Assembly (NCBI GenBank): GCA_963824085.1
Contig: CAWGNT010000023.1
Coordinates: 310,001 to 374,000, forward strand
Reading direction: 5' to 3'
DNA: 64,000 nt
Source of the DNA: JARRNE01 sp963824085
Lineage (GTDB): Bacteria > Pseudomonadota > Gammaproteobacteria > Chromatiales > Chromatiaceae
Made by a program: the position numbers and the translations under genes. The notes under the pieces were generated by a model. It searched no databases. It saw nothing but the letters and a program-made list of their open reading frames with translations, and was not told where the DNA came from. The stretch's first letter is position 1. Each line of letters begins with the position of its first letter. Shown piece by piece: positions 17,262 through 25,509 of the stretch.

Positions 17262-17833
17262 ACTTGGGGGATACGTAACACGGAGGAGCCAGGGGTCAAC
17301 ATTTAGCTGACCCCGATCAAGAACGCGAGCTTTTCTCTTCGCGGCGAAGCCGCGATCCTGCCCTCTTTGCCGCAAAGCACGGTGTTCAGACAGAGCGGAC
17401 ACGCGCCTTCGGTTTTCGCTGCGACGGTGACGGAGTCATTGCTGATCCGCACCAGCCACCCTTCTGGATTAAGGCGCCGGGGCTTCCCCTTGCAGGCAAG
17501 ACACCCGACCCCTGGCTCGGTTGAGCCCGAGAAAATCCTCGGTACCCTGCCATGGCCAAGTGGTGTGCGGAGCTTCTTCAGTGAAGCCGCCCGCGCGCGA
17601 TGGACGCTGTGCGTGCATCGTAAGCGGGTGGCAACCCGTGCGGCCCCGCCGTCACAGATCGCTGGCTCCTCCTTGGGGGGGCCAACTCGTTGCTGGCTGC
17701 ATGACAGAGGCGCGTCAGTCGGAACCCTTCGCTCCACGACGTCGATGATGGGATGCGGCGGCGGCCAATCAGATCTAGTGGCTGTCGGCCAACCCCATCA
17801 CAAGCTCCCCGCCGCAGCCCAGGACTCATCCGT
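17262..17833. other. Gene-less region within mobile-element debris
   Basis: No reading frame on either strand shows recognisable protein features. The region lies between the Yip1 terminator and the IS110 remnant. It contains CTCTTTGCCGCAAA at 17363-17376, a near copy of a stretch at 3819 in the tRNA-Thr flank. It is probably decayed insertion-element or intron material, but I cannot assign it. Confidence 0.5.
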
Positions 17834-18690
17834 TCATGCAAACGCATTGTTCACATCAAAGGGCACCTGGTTGCGCGGGATGTAGTAGCCGGCCCGCGCG
17901 AGCTTGTGGGCCACCACCTTGATGGCGACGATCGATTGGGTGCGGGCACACTCCCCATCTGTCAGGATAGTTGTGTGTGCCGCAGCAGTGCGGTTTCGGT
18001 CGGCAAGGAGCTGACCGGGCTGGTTATACCTGGCCGTAGTGATCGACCTGCACTCGCGCAAGGTCGTGGGCTGGTCGATGGGGCGGCGCCTGAGCAGCAC
18101 GTTGGTCTGTGACGCGCTGCAGATGGCTCTGTGGAACCGCCGGCCGCCGAAGGGGCAACTTATCCACCACTTCGGATCGGGGCGCGTGCAGGAGGCCAGT
18201 CATGCCTTCCGAGATCTGCTCAAGGCCCACGGCATCGCCGGCAGCATGAGCCGCGAAGGAGACTGTTGGGACAACGCGGTGGTCGAGAGCTTCTTCGGCT
18301 CCTTGAAGTCCGAGCGGGTCCATTGGCACAGCTACCAGACCCGCGAGGAAGCATGGGCGAACATCGTCAACTACATCACAATATTCTACGACAGCTGGCG
18401 GCTGCATTCGTACCTGGGCTATCAGAGTCCAGACGAGTTTGAGAGAACCGGCCAACTGGCCAATGCGGCTTAACGAGGTGTCTGTTTTCGCTTGACCACG
18501 TCACACTGCAGGTGGCTGGTATGCTGGTGCACCAGCTGGCTGCGCTTGCGCAAAAGATCGCGCACCGGGCGCTCCTCCTTGGGGTAGACGTAGTGTGACA
18601 GCGACAAGCGCAGCGACCATATCCGGGGGGCGATGCCGTTCTCCAACGCGTCGCCACGCTCTCCCGGCTTCTTACCGTTGATGGCGCTAC
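17834..18690 (-). mobile_element. IS110-family transposase remnant, split by an IS3 insertion
   Basis: Two pieces of one leftward transposase flank the IS3 fragment. At 18690-18490 the frame reads VYPKEERPVRDLLRKRSQLV, as in the N-terminal DEDD domain region of IS110 transposases. At 17960-17834 it reads IVAIKVVAHKLARAGYY and QVPFDVNNAFA before a stop, as at the C-terminus of that family. The middle is missing. Together they cover about a third of a normal transposase. Confidence 0.6.
18018..18500 (+). mobile_element. IS3-family transposase (OrfB) 3' fragment
   Basis: The frame opens at GWLYLAVVIDLHSRKVVGWS and contains the catalytic-core motifs GDCWDNAVVESFFGSLKSE and YDSWRLHSYLGYQSP of the IS3 rve domain, ending at 18473. 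The upstream part of orfB and all of orfA are missing; a stop lies just before GWLY. Bases 18474-18500 (GAGGTGTCTGTTTTCG and onward) resemble the right end of such elements. It sits between the two IS110 pieces. Confidence 0.85.
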
Positions 18691-18854
18691 AACGTTGTCA
18701 TAGCCACGGCTCAAGATGATCAGTCAGTCGTATACGGCTCGAACAGGAGTTCCGGTAGCCTCACGCGACAAAACCCCTCCGCGGCATCCGCTGCGTGCCA
18801 TGACGGTCTTCAGCTCGTGGGCGGAATACGGTGGGAAACGCTACACGTTACGCT

Positions 18855-19364
18855 TTAGGGAAAGGCCGGAATATGTGGTTCGGTACCTTCGATATCGGCA
18901 TCCGGATGATGTGTTTTCACCATGTCCTCGATCCTTTGCACACGCGCCTTTGGCACATCCACCAGGAACAGGATCTCTCCCCTCGCAATGTTTTCTTCGA
19001 ATTGTTTGATCTGGGAGTTCATTACGTCCACCCCAATCATGCTCGACATCCAGGCGCCAATTCCCGATCCCGCCAGCCCGGTCGCCAGGATAGCGCCGCC
19101 CCCCAATATAATCCCCGCAGGCGGAAAGGTGACTGCAGCCACACCCGCGAGAATACCCGTGACGCCACCCACTGCGAGTCCGCGCTCAACGGCGGGTATG
19201 ACGTCGCTCGTCTGGAGCAGCGAGGCCTTTGGCAGATCACCCAATTCGGTGCCTTCGCGCGCGATGACATGGATGTGACGCTCCTCAATCCGCGCCAGCA
19301 GTAGCTCATCGGTTACGGCGTTGGCCGTCTCGAGGTTCGGTACCAGAAAATAGATTCTACGCAT
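18855..19364 (-). CDS. DUF1269-type protein with glycine-rich hydrophobic centre
   Basis: The 169-residue protein begins with an alpha-beta domain (MRRIYFLVPNLETA) and has a central hydrophobic Gly/Ala-rich hairpin (residues about 62-105). It ends with a second alpha-beta segment. This is the DUF1269 layout, sometimes annotated as a stress-linked or membrane-associated protein. The function is not established. It is transcribed on the same strand as the cox genes but begins after the truncated heme A synthase. Confidence 0.75.
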   Translation of the reverse strand: MRRIYFLVPNLETANAVTDELLLARIEERHIHVIAREGTELGDLPKASLLQTSDVIPAVERGLAVGGVTGILAGVAAVTFPPAGIILGGGAILATGLAGSGIGAWMSSMIGVDVMNSQIKQFEENIARGEILFLVDVPKARVQRIEDMVKTHHPDADIEGTEPHIPAFP

Positions 19365-19417
19365 GCCATCAGCTCCTTAATCTAAGGTGAAGGATAGCCG
19401 GGACGCCTGTCCGGCGA

Positions 19418-19822
19418 TTACGCGTCTCGCACAACAGCATCGGGCCTGAATCTTCCCGTCAACCCCACCAGCAGCGACGGGGCGCGCGCCGGCGCCAGGG
19501 CGGTCACCGCGAGACCCGGGATGGCCACCCGGCCCAGGGTGCCGGCGAGGTAGCGGTGCAGCATCTGCTTCCACGCCTTGGGATGCTCCAACGGGCGATC
19601 CGGGAAGGCGGCCGCGGCCATCGCTTCGCTGTTGGTGGGCGCGGTGAGCTGGCCGTAGCAGCCTGGCCAGCCAAGAGCCGCGTCGGCGAGGCGCACGTAG
19701 GCGCCGAGCAGGGTCGCCGCGAACGTGAGCATTGCCACGGGCAGGGTCAGACGGGCAAAGCCATCGGGCATCCTGGCGCGTCGGGTGTCGGTCAGCGGAC
19801 TCAAGCGAGCTCCGCGTTCCAT
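19418..19822 (-). pseudogene. Truncated heme A synthase (COX15) gene
   Basis: The 134-residue frame starts like heme A synthase: one membrane helix, then GAYVRLADAALG directly joined to WPGCYG, missing the Cys-Pro-Asp of the first cysteine loop. AWKQMLHRYLAGTLG with a heme-type histidine follows, and the protein ends soon after. Six of the eight helices are lost. Position at the end of the ctaB-DUF2970 series is the normal place for an oxidase heme gene. The intact ctaA at 10266-11327 presumably does the work. Confidence 0.8.
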
Positions 19823-19829
19823 TGGTTTG

Positions 19830-20066
19830 TCATCGGCCGGCCAGATGCAACACCAGGCTCACCACGCCGGCCACCAGCAGCACGAACAGCGTCGTCACCC
19901 CCAGCCCCACCACCACGAAGTGGCTGAGTTTGCCGTGGGTGAAGTCGCGCTCGCGGTTGCGATTGCTCTGCACTCCAAAGAAGGCGGAGAGCACGCTGCG
20001 CAGCACCCGGCCGAGGCCAGTGCCGCTGGTCTCCTCGGGGTTTCCGCTCACTCGTTCTACCGCCAT
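19830..20066 (-). CDS. DUF2970 small membrane protein
   Basis: The 78-residue protein has an N-terminal cytosolic part with SVLSAFFGVQSNRNRERDF followed by the HFVVVGLG helix, the diagnostic DUF2970 pattern. Genes of this family are regularly found in cytochrome c oxidase clusters of beta- and gammaproteobacteria. Its ATG overlaps the end of ctaB by 10 bp, so it is translationally coupled. Specific role unknown. Confidence 0.85.
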   Translation of the reverse strand: MAVERVSGNPEETSGTGLGRVLRSVLSAFFGVQSNRNRERDFTHGKLSHFVVVGLGVTTLFVLLVAGVVSLVLHLAGR

Positions 20067-20986
20067 GCCGCAAGCCCGATGCCGAGGAAGTGATCGGCCA
20101 GCAGCGCCGTGAACAGCAGGCTGAGGTAGAGGATGGAGTAGCCGAAGGTGCGCATGGCGAGGCGTTCGTCGGCGGCGCGGTAGAGGCGCACGGCGTAGAC
20201 GAGGAACACCAGATCCAGCGGCACCGCCGCGATCAGGTAGAGCAGGCCGCTCATGCCGGTGGCCACTGGCAGCAGGGTTACCGCCGTAAGGATCAGCGTA
20301 TAGAGCAGGATCTGCAGCTTGGTGAAGGCCACGCCGTGGGTCACCGGGAGCATGGGGATGTTTACCTTCGCATACTCCTCGCGGCGGGCGATGGCGAGCG
20401 CCCAGAAGTGAGGCGGGGTCCAGGCGAAGATGATGAGGAACAGCAGCAAGGCGTTGGGGTCGGCGCTGCCGGTGACGGCGGTCCAGCCGAGGACGGGCGG
20501 CGCGGCGCCGGCGACGCCGCCGATGACGATGTTTTCGGGCGTGGCGCGCTTCAGGAACACAGTGTATACGAGGGCGTAGCCGATAAGGGAGGCCCCCGAG
20601 AGCAGGGCTGTGAGGCCGTTTACCAGGCCGGTGAGGATTGCCATGGCGAGCACGCCGAGCACGGTGGCGAAGGCGAGCGCCCGGGCGGTGCCGATCTCAC
20701 CCCGCGGTAGGGGGCGGTGGTGGGTACGGCCCATGAGAGCGTCGCTGTTGCGGTCTAACACGTGGTTAAAGGCGGCGGCGGAGGCGGCGGACAGCCCGAT
20801 GCCGAGGGTGCCGAAGAGCAGCACGTCCCAGGGCACCATGCCCGGGGTGGCGAGGAACATGCCCACCACCGCCGTGAAGACGATGAGGTAGACCACCTTC
20901 AGCTTGCACAGGCGCAGGTACGCTTGCCAGCGGGCGGTCAGGGGGAGGAGTCCGGCGGGGAGGGTGAGGTTTTGCGCTCTGGCCAT
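20057..20986 (-). CDS. ctaB: Protoheme IX farnesyltransferase (heme O synthase)
   Basis: It attaches a farnesyl group to protoheme to make heme O, the precursor of heme A. The 309-residue protein is a UbiA-superfamily membrane prenyltransferase with about nine helices. The substrate loop NHVLDRNSDALMGRTHHRPL carries the family's NxxxDxxxD and the following MxRTxxRP pattern. A good ribosome site (CAGGAG) precedes the ATG. It belongs to the leftward oxidase operon. Confidence 0.95.
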   Translation of the reverse strand: MARAQNLTLPAGLLPLTARWQAYLRLCKLKVVYLIVFTAVVGMFLATPGMVPWDVLLFGTLGIGLSAASAAAFNHVLDRNSDALMGRTHHRPLPRGEIGTARALAFATVLGVLAMAILTGLVNGLTALLSGASLIGYALVYTVFLKRATPENIVIGGVAGAAPPVLGWTAVTGSADPNALLLFLIIFAWTPPHFWALAIARREEYAKVNIPMLPVTHGVAFTKLQILLYTLILTAVTLLPVATGMSGLLYLIAAVPLDLVFLVYAVRLYRAADERLAMRTFGYSILYLSLLFTALLADHFLGIGLAAWR

Positions 20987-21013
20987 GGTCTTGTGCTCCT
21001 GGAGTGCCCGGTG

Positions 21014-21613
21014 TCAGCCCACCCGCGAGATGCGAAGCAGCCGTTCCAAATCCTTGAGAATCCCGCGGACCGGGCTGCCTGCGGGATAGAACATCATCAG
21101 GTTGCCCAGCGGGTCCACCAGGTAGACCCGGCCGCTGGCGGCAGGTTGGTTGCCGGCACCGAGGGCGAAGTGATGGAGCCAGCTGCGATCGCGCAGCCGG
21201 GCGAGGAGAAGGTCGGGGTCACCCTGTGGGGGCGCGGTGGCCTGCGGGCCGGCGAGCACCAGCAACCGCTGCACCCGCGGGATGTCCTTGTTCAGGGCGG
21301 CGTGGACCTGGCGCAGCTGCAGGAGCAGCGCCTGGCAGTCGCGGTCGCAGGGGTTCTCGCTGAACAGCAGCAGGGTCCAGTGGCCGCGGAGCACATCCTC
21401 ATCCACGCGGCTGCCGTCCACGGCGGCGAGCGGCGCCGCGGGCAGGGGCCGCGCCGGGGTGATGAGGGTGCCCTGGTTGACCGTCCCTTGGGGGTGCCAC
21501 TGAGGCGCGGTCGTGTGAAGCAGCCAGGCGGTCACCACCGGGGCCAGGAAAAGGGCGAACAGCGCCAGCAAGGTGAGGCGGGCGCGGCGGCGGGGCAGGG
21601 CGGCGGCGTGCAT
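21014..21613 (-). CDS. Membrane-anchored thioredoxin-like protein of the oxidase cluster
   Basis: The 199-residue protein has one N-terminal transmembrane helix (about residues 13-33) and a periplasmic domain with RGHWTLLLFSENPCDRDC. The CDRDC replaces the CxxxC of SCO proteins in the same place after the second strand; the later part (GRVYLVDPLGNLMM) also follows the SCO/thioredoxin layout. It probably handles copper or thiols during oxidase assembly. It lies between SURF1 and ctaB, the normal position of this poorly studied family. A clear GAGGAG site supports the start. Confidence 0.75.
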   Translation of the reverse strand: MHAAALPRRRARLTLLALFALFLAPVVTAWLLHTTAPQWHPQGTVNQGTLITPARPLPAAPLAAVDGSRVDEDVLRGHWTLLLFSENPCDRDCQALLLQLRQVHAALNKDIPRVQRLLVLAGPQATAPPQGDPDLLLARLRDRSWLHHFALGAGNQPAASGRVYLVDPLGNLMMFYPAGSPVRGILKDLERLLRISRVG

Positions 21614-21614
21614 C

Positions 21615-22367
21615 TCAGCTCCTCAATCTGTCGAGTCGTGAGGCCTCGCCGGCGTTGCCCTCGCGGCGCAGGCTCACGGCCAGGTAGAGCACGGTCAGGG
21701 TCACGGCCAGGCCGAACCACTGGAAGGCGTAGGCGCGGTGGCGCTCGGGACCGAAGGTCACCACGTGCCAGTCGCGAACGTAGCCGTCGGGCTGATCGGG
21801 CCCGAGCCGCACCACCAGGGGCAGCACCGGCCGATTCAGGGCCTGGGCCAGCTCCGTGGGCACCATATACTGGATGACCCGCGGCCAGTCGCCCGTGCCG
21901 CTGCCGCTGCCCAGGTGCAAACCCACCTGGGGCGGCCTGTCCACGGTGCCCACCAGGCGCCGCTCGTCACCGCTCACCGGCACCTCGGGCAGCCGCTGAC
22001 GGCTCTCGCCGAGGGCCACCCAGCCGCGGTCCACCAGCACCACCTTGCCGCTCTGGCGCAGCAGGAACGGCGTGAGCACGTGGTATCCCACCCGGGTCGA
22101 CTCCACCTGATTGTCGAGGAGGAACTGCCGATCCGCGAGGTAGTGGCCTTCGGCCTGCACGGGGCGGTAGCGCAGCGCCGCCGCATCGGCGGTCGCAGGG
22201 TCGAGCGTCACCGGCAGGGCGTTACGATAGCCTGCGGCCTGGGCCAGCATCGCCTCCTTCTCCTCCGCGCGATGGGTCTGCCACACCCCCAGCGCGACGA
22301 GCGCCGGAAGCAGCGCGCCGACCGCGAGGCTCGGCACTAGCCGCGGGCGGAACCGGTAGCCGGTCAC
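21615..22367 (-). CDS. SURF1 family cytochrome oxidase biogenesis protein
   Basis: SURF1 helps insert heme A into subunit I. The 250-residue protein has the two-helix plan of the family: an N-terminal helix (PSLAVGALLPALVALGVWQ) and a C-terminal helix (AYAFQWFGLAVTLTVLYLAV). Between them is the periplasmic domain with NQVESTRVGYHVLTPF and VDRGWVALG. The start is a GTG. It stands just before the thioredoxin-like gene, 1 bp apart. Confidence 0.92.
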   Translation of the reverse strand: MTGYRFRPRLVPSLAVGALLPALVALGVWQTHRAEEKEAMLAQAAGYRNALPVTLDPATADAAALRYRPVQAEGHYLADRQFLLDNQVESTRVGYHVLTPFLLRQSGKVVLVDRGWVALGESRQRLPEVPVSGDERRLVGTVDRPPQVGLHLGSGSGTGDWPRVIQYMVPTELAQALNRPVLPLVVRLGPDQPDGYVRDWHVVTFGPERHRAYAFQWFGLAVTLTVLYLAVSLRREGNAGEASRLDRLRS

Positions 22368-22456
22368 CGGCAGCCTGCCGCGCCACGGCCCGCGATTGGG
22401 TTTAGACTTCGAGACAGTCCACGCACAACTGGCCCTGCGCCCCGAGGTTTCGCCCC

Positions 22457-22702
22457 ATGCTGGTATACACCTTCGTCATCGTCATGCTGTTCCTGATTCT
22501 GTTGAGCCTCGGATTCGGGCTCTTCTTCCTGATCCGCGACCACGGACAGAGCCGGCGGACCGTCAAGGCCCTCACCTTCCGTATCGGCCTGTCGGTGGCG
22601 CTGTTCGTGCTGTTGCTCCTGGCCTATGCCGCCGGCCTCATCCGTCCCCACGGGCTGCTGCCCGAGCAGCCCCCTGCCGCGCCTTCCACCCCGCTCCAGT
22701 GA
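22457..22702 (+). CDS. DUF2909 twin-helix membrane protein
   Basis: The 81-residue protein has two transmembrane helices separated by a short charged loop (IRDHGQSRRTVKALTFRIGL), the DUF2909 pattern. It is transcribed against the rest of the oxidase operon, between coxC and SURF1, which is the normal position and orientation of this family. A decayed homologue with the same relative orientation lies at 11895-12065. Function unknown. Confidence 0.85.
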   Translation: MLVYTFVIVMLFLILLSLGFGLFFLIRDHGQSRRTVKALTFRIGLSVALFVLLLLAYAAGLIRPHGLLPEQPPAAPSTPLQ

Positions 22703-22716
22703 GAGGCGCGTCCGTC

Positions 22717-23592
22717 TCACAGCCAGTAGACGGTGATGAACAGCCCGAGCCAGACCACGTCTACGAAGTGCCAGTACCAGGCGACGGCCTCGAAGGCGAA
22801 GTGGTGGGTGGGGGTGAAGTGGCCGGCAATGCTGCGGAACAGGATCACGGTGAGCATGATGGCGCCGATGGTGACGTGGGCTCCGTGGAAGCCGGTGAGC
22901 ATGAAGAAGGTGGAGCCGTAGATGCCCGAGCTCAGCTTCAGGTTCATCGCCGAGTAGGCGTGCAGGTACTCGTAGGCCTGCAGGCTCAGGAACAGCGCGC
23001 CGAGGGCCACGGTTGCGATGAGGCCCATGATGAGGTGGCGGCGGTTGTTCTCCTTCAGCCCCCAGTGGGCCCAGGTGACCGTGGCGCCGCTGGAGAGCAG
23101 GATCAGGGTGTTGATGGCCGGGATGCCCCAGGCCTCCATCGCCTCGTGGGGCACGCTGAATGTGCTCGGGTCGGGCATCTTGAGCAGGGGCCACGCCGCC
23201 TGGAAGTGCGGCCAGAGCTCGTGGGCCACGCCCTTCATCCCCTCGCCGCCGAGCCACGGCACCGCGAAGGCGCGTGCGTAGAAGAGGGCACCGAAGAAGC
23301 CGGCGAAGAACATTACCTCGGAGAAGATGAACCAGCCCATGCCCATCCGGAACGAGCGGTCCACCTGGTCGTTATAGGTGCCGCGCTCGCTTTCGCGGAT
23401 CACGGTGCCGAACCAGCCGAACATCATCACCAGGGTGATGGCCACGCCGGCCACCATCAGCGTTGAGCCGACATCGGCTCCGTTGAGCATGGCGGCGAAT
23501 CCCACCAGCAGCGTGGTCAACCCCACTGAGCCAACGATGGGCCAGTGGGTGCCGTGGGGCACGTAGTAGGCGGTCTGCGGCGCGTGAACCAT
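22717..23592 (-). CDS. coxC: Cytochrome c oxidase subunit III
   Basis: Subunit III stabilises the oxidase core and its proton uptake. The protein has seven helices with the usual landmarks: YYVPHGTHWPIVGS at the start, DQVDRSFRMGMGWFIFSEVM, GFHGAHVTIGAIML and the final FVDVVWLGLFITVYWL. The start at 23592 is chosen for its GAGGGA ribosome site and the match to family N-termini. An ATG at 23625 would add 11 residues and overlaps the stop of the cox11 scar upstream. Confidence 0.95.
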   Translation of the reverse strand: MVHAPQTAYYVPHGTHWPIVGSVGLTTLLVGFAAMLNGADVGSTLMVAGVAITLVMMFGWFGTVIRESERGTYNDQVDRSFRMGMGWFIFSEVMFFAGFFGALFYARAFAVPWLGGEGMKGVAHELWPHFQAAWPLLKMPDPSTFSVPHEAMEAWGIPAINTLILLSSGATVTWAHWGLKENNRRHLIMGLIATVALGALFLSLQAYEYLHAYSAMNLKLSSGIYGSTFFMLTGFHGAHVTIGAIMLTVILFRSIAGHFTPTHHFAFEAVAWYWHFVDVVWLGLFITVYWL

Positions 23593-23621
23593 GGTTTGAT
23601 TTCCCTCAGGTTTGTCGGCGG

Positions 23622-23749
23622 TCATGGTTTCTGGGTTCCGGCCAGGGCCGTGGTGACCGGCTGGCTGGCAGGATCCACGGTGAACAGGGTGGAGGCGAGG
23701 CTCGACGTCCCCGTCTCCGGCGGCCGGCCCTCACGTCGAGGTCCGTCAT
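23622..23749 (-). pseudogene. Internally deleted cox11 gene (scar)
   Basis: An ATG at 23749 overlaps the stop of the small assembly gene (ATGA) and begins MTDLDVRAGRR. In another frame the last part reads LASTLFTVDPASQPVTTALA before a TGA at 23622-23624, which overlaps an ATG of coxC. This is the position, coupling and tail expected of cox11, but only 128 bp remain, not a multiple of three. A deletion of roughly 0.4 kb, removing all copper-binding parts, is the simplest reading. The identification of the tail is inference. Confidence 0.5.
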
Positions 23750-23868
23750 TTCAGGTTGAGCCCGATGAACAGCACCAACAGGCCCACGGCCACGGCTCCG
23801 AGGAGCAGGGCGAGGCGCCGGTTGGCCCGGCGCACGCGGGGGTCGAGGGAGGGTCTGGTCATTTCCAT
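23746..23868 (-). CDS. Cytochrome oxidase small assembly protein (40 residues)
   Basis: The 40-residue protein begins MEMTRPSLDPRVRRANRR, followed by a single helix (LALLLGAVAVGLLVLFIGLN). This is the tiny single-helix protein that lies between coxA and cox11 in many proteobacterial oxidase operons. It starts 15 bp after coxA ends. An internal ATG at 23862 is an alternative start. Confidence 0.75.
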   Translation of the reverse strand: MEMTRPSLDPRVRRANRRLALLLGAVAVGLLVLFIGLNLK

Positions 23869-23883
23869 CTCTCTCTCGCGGAC

Positions 23884-25470
23884 TCAGCGCACTTCAGGGG
23901 CTTCGCTGAAGGTGTGGTAGGGGGCCGGCGAAGGTACCGTCCACTCGAGGCCCAGTGCGCCCTCCCACACCTGGCCGGTGGCCTTGGCGCCACCGCGAAT
24001 GGTCTGAACTACGATGTAGAGGAACAGCAACTGGCTGGCGCCGAAGGCGAAGCCGCCGAGACTCGAGACCATGTTCCAGTCGGCGAACTGGACCGCGTAG
24101 TCCGGAATGCGTCGCGGCATGCCGGCGAGGCCTAGGAAGTGCTGCGGGAAGAACAGCACGTTGACGAATACGACCGAGAGCCAGAAGTGCCACTTGCCGA
24201 GCTTCTCGTCGTACATGTGGCCGGTCCACTTGGGCAGCCAGAAGTAGACCGCACCCATGATCGCGAACACCGCGCCGGTCACCAGCACGTAGTGGAAGTG
24301 CGCCACCACGAAGTAGGAGTCCTGGTACTGGAAGTCCGCCGGCGTGATGGCGAGCATCAGGCCGGAGAAGCCGCCGATGGTGAACAGCACCACGAAGGCG
24401 ATGGCGAACAGCATGGGCGTCTCGAAGGTGAGCGAGCCACGCCACATGGTGGCCACCCAGTTGAACACCTTCACGCCGGTGGGTATGGCGATGAGCATGG
24501 TGCTGTACATGAAGAATAGTAAAGCAGTCAGCGGCATGCCCACGGTGAACATGTGGTGGGCCCAGACGATGAAGGAGAGAAAGGCGATGCTTGCCGTGGC
24601 GTAGACCATGGAGCTGTAGCCGAACAGCGGCTTGCGGGCGAAGGTGGGGATGATCTGCGAGACGATGCCGAAGGCCGGCAGGATCATGATGTAGACCTCG
24701 GGATGCCCGAAGAACCAGAAGATGTGCTGGAACATCACCGGGTCGCCACCGCCGGCGGCGTTGAAGAAGGAGGTGTCAAAGAACTTGTCGGTGAGCAGCA
24801 TGGTCACCGCCCCGGCGAGCACCGGCATGGCGGCGATGAGAAGGAAGGCCGTGATGAGCCAGGTCCAGACGAACAGCGGCATCTTCATCATGCTCATGCC
24901 CGGTGCGCGCATGTTGACGATGGTGACGATGATGTTGATGGCGCCCATCACCGAGGAGATGCCCAACAGGTGGACGGCGAAGATGACGAAGGGGAACGCC
25001 TCGCCGGTCTGCAGCATCAACGGCGGGTACATGGTCCAGCCGCCGGCCGGGCCCCCACCCTGCATGAGCAGGGTGGAGAGCAGCATGGCGAAGGCGAAGG
25101 GCAGGATCCAGAAGCTCCAGTTGTTCAAGCGCGGCAGGGCCATGTCCGGCGCCCCGATCATCATCGGGATCTGCCAGTTGGCCAGGCCCACGAAGGCCGG
25201 CATCACCGCGCCGAAGATCATCACCAAGGCGTGCATGGTGGTCATCTCATTGAAGAACGTCGGTTCCACAAGCTGCAGGCCGGGCTCGAACAGCTCGGCG
25301 CGGATGATCATGGCCATGAGGCCACCCACAAAGAACATTGTGAGGGCGAAGCACAGGTAGAGGGTGCCGATGTCCTTGTGGTTCGTGGTCGTGACCCAGC
25401 GCAGGAGGCCCCGGGCTGGGCCGTGGTGCTCGTCATGGGGTGCCGTGGTTGCCGTGGTTGCCGTACTCAT
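23884..25470 (-). CDS. coxA: Cytochrome c oxidase subunit I
   Basis: This is the catalytic subunit of an aa3/caa3 oxidase: it reduces O2 to water and pumps protons. The 528-residue protein has twelve helices. The ligands are visible: the heme a histidine in MTTMHALVM, HPEVY (CuB histidine and cross-linked tyrosine), WAHHMFT (two CuB histidines) and HFHYVL (heme a3 and heme a histidines). The start has a GGAGAG ribosome site. It lies 39 bp after coxB. Confidence 0.98.
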   Translation of the reverse strand: MSTATTATTAPHDEHHGPARGLLRWVTTTNHKDIGTLYLCFALTMFFVGGLMAMIIRAELFEPGLQLVEPTFFNEMTTMHALVMIFGAVMPAFVGLANWQIPMMIGAPDMALPRLNNWSFWILPFAFAMLLSTLLMQGGGPAGGWTMYPPLMLQTGEAFPFVIFAVHLLGISSVMGAINIIVTIVNMRAPGMSMMKMPLFVWTWLITAFLLIAAMPVLAGAVTMLLTDKFFDTSFFNAAGGGDPVMFQHIFWFFGHPEVYIMILPAFGIVSQIIPTFARKPLFGYSSMVYATASIAFLSFIVWAHHMFTVGMPLTALLFFMYSTMLIAIPTGVKVFNWVATMWRGSLTFETPMLFAIAFVVLFTIGGFSGLMLAITPADFQYQDSYFVVAHFHYVLVTGAVFAIMGAVYFWLPKWTGHMYDEKLGKWHFWLSVVFVNVLFFPQHFLGLAGMPRRIPDYAVQFADWNMVSSLGGFAFGASQLLFLYIVVQTIRGGAKATGQVWEGALGLEWTVPSPAPYHTFSEAPEVR

Positions 25471-25509
25471 TTAGATGTCTCTCCGCTGCTCGTGGGCGTT
25501 CGTTCGGGT

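Noticed and set aside
17303..17737. A 144-codon leftward frame with several cysteines
   Set aside because: No recognisable family or start signal, in a region of element debris; the cysteine pattern is irregular.
20762..21877. A 371-codon + strand frame across ctaB, the thioredoxin-like gene and SURF1
   Set aside because: Low-complexity Gly/Gln/Arg composition; fully antisense to three recognised genes.
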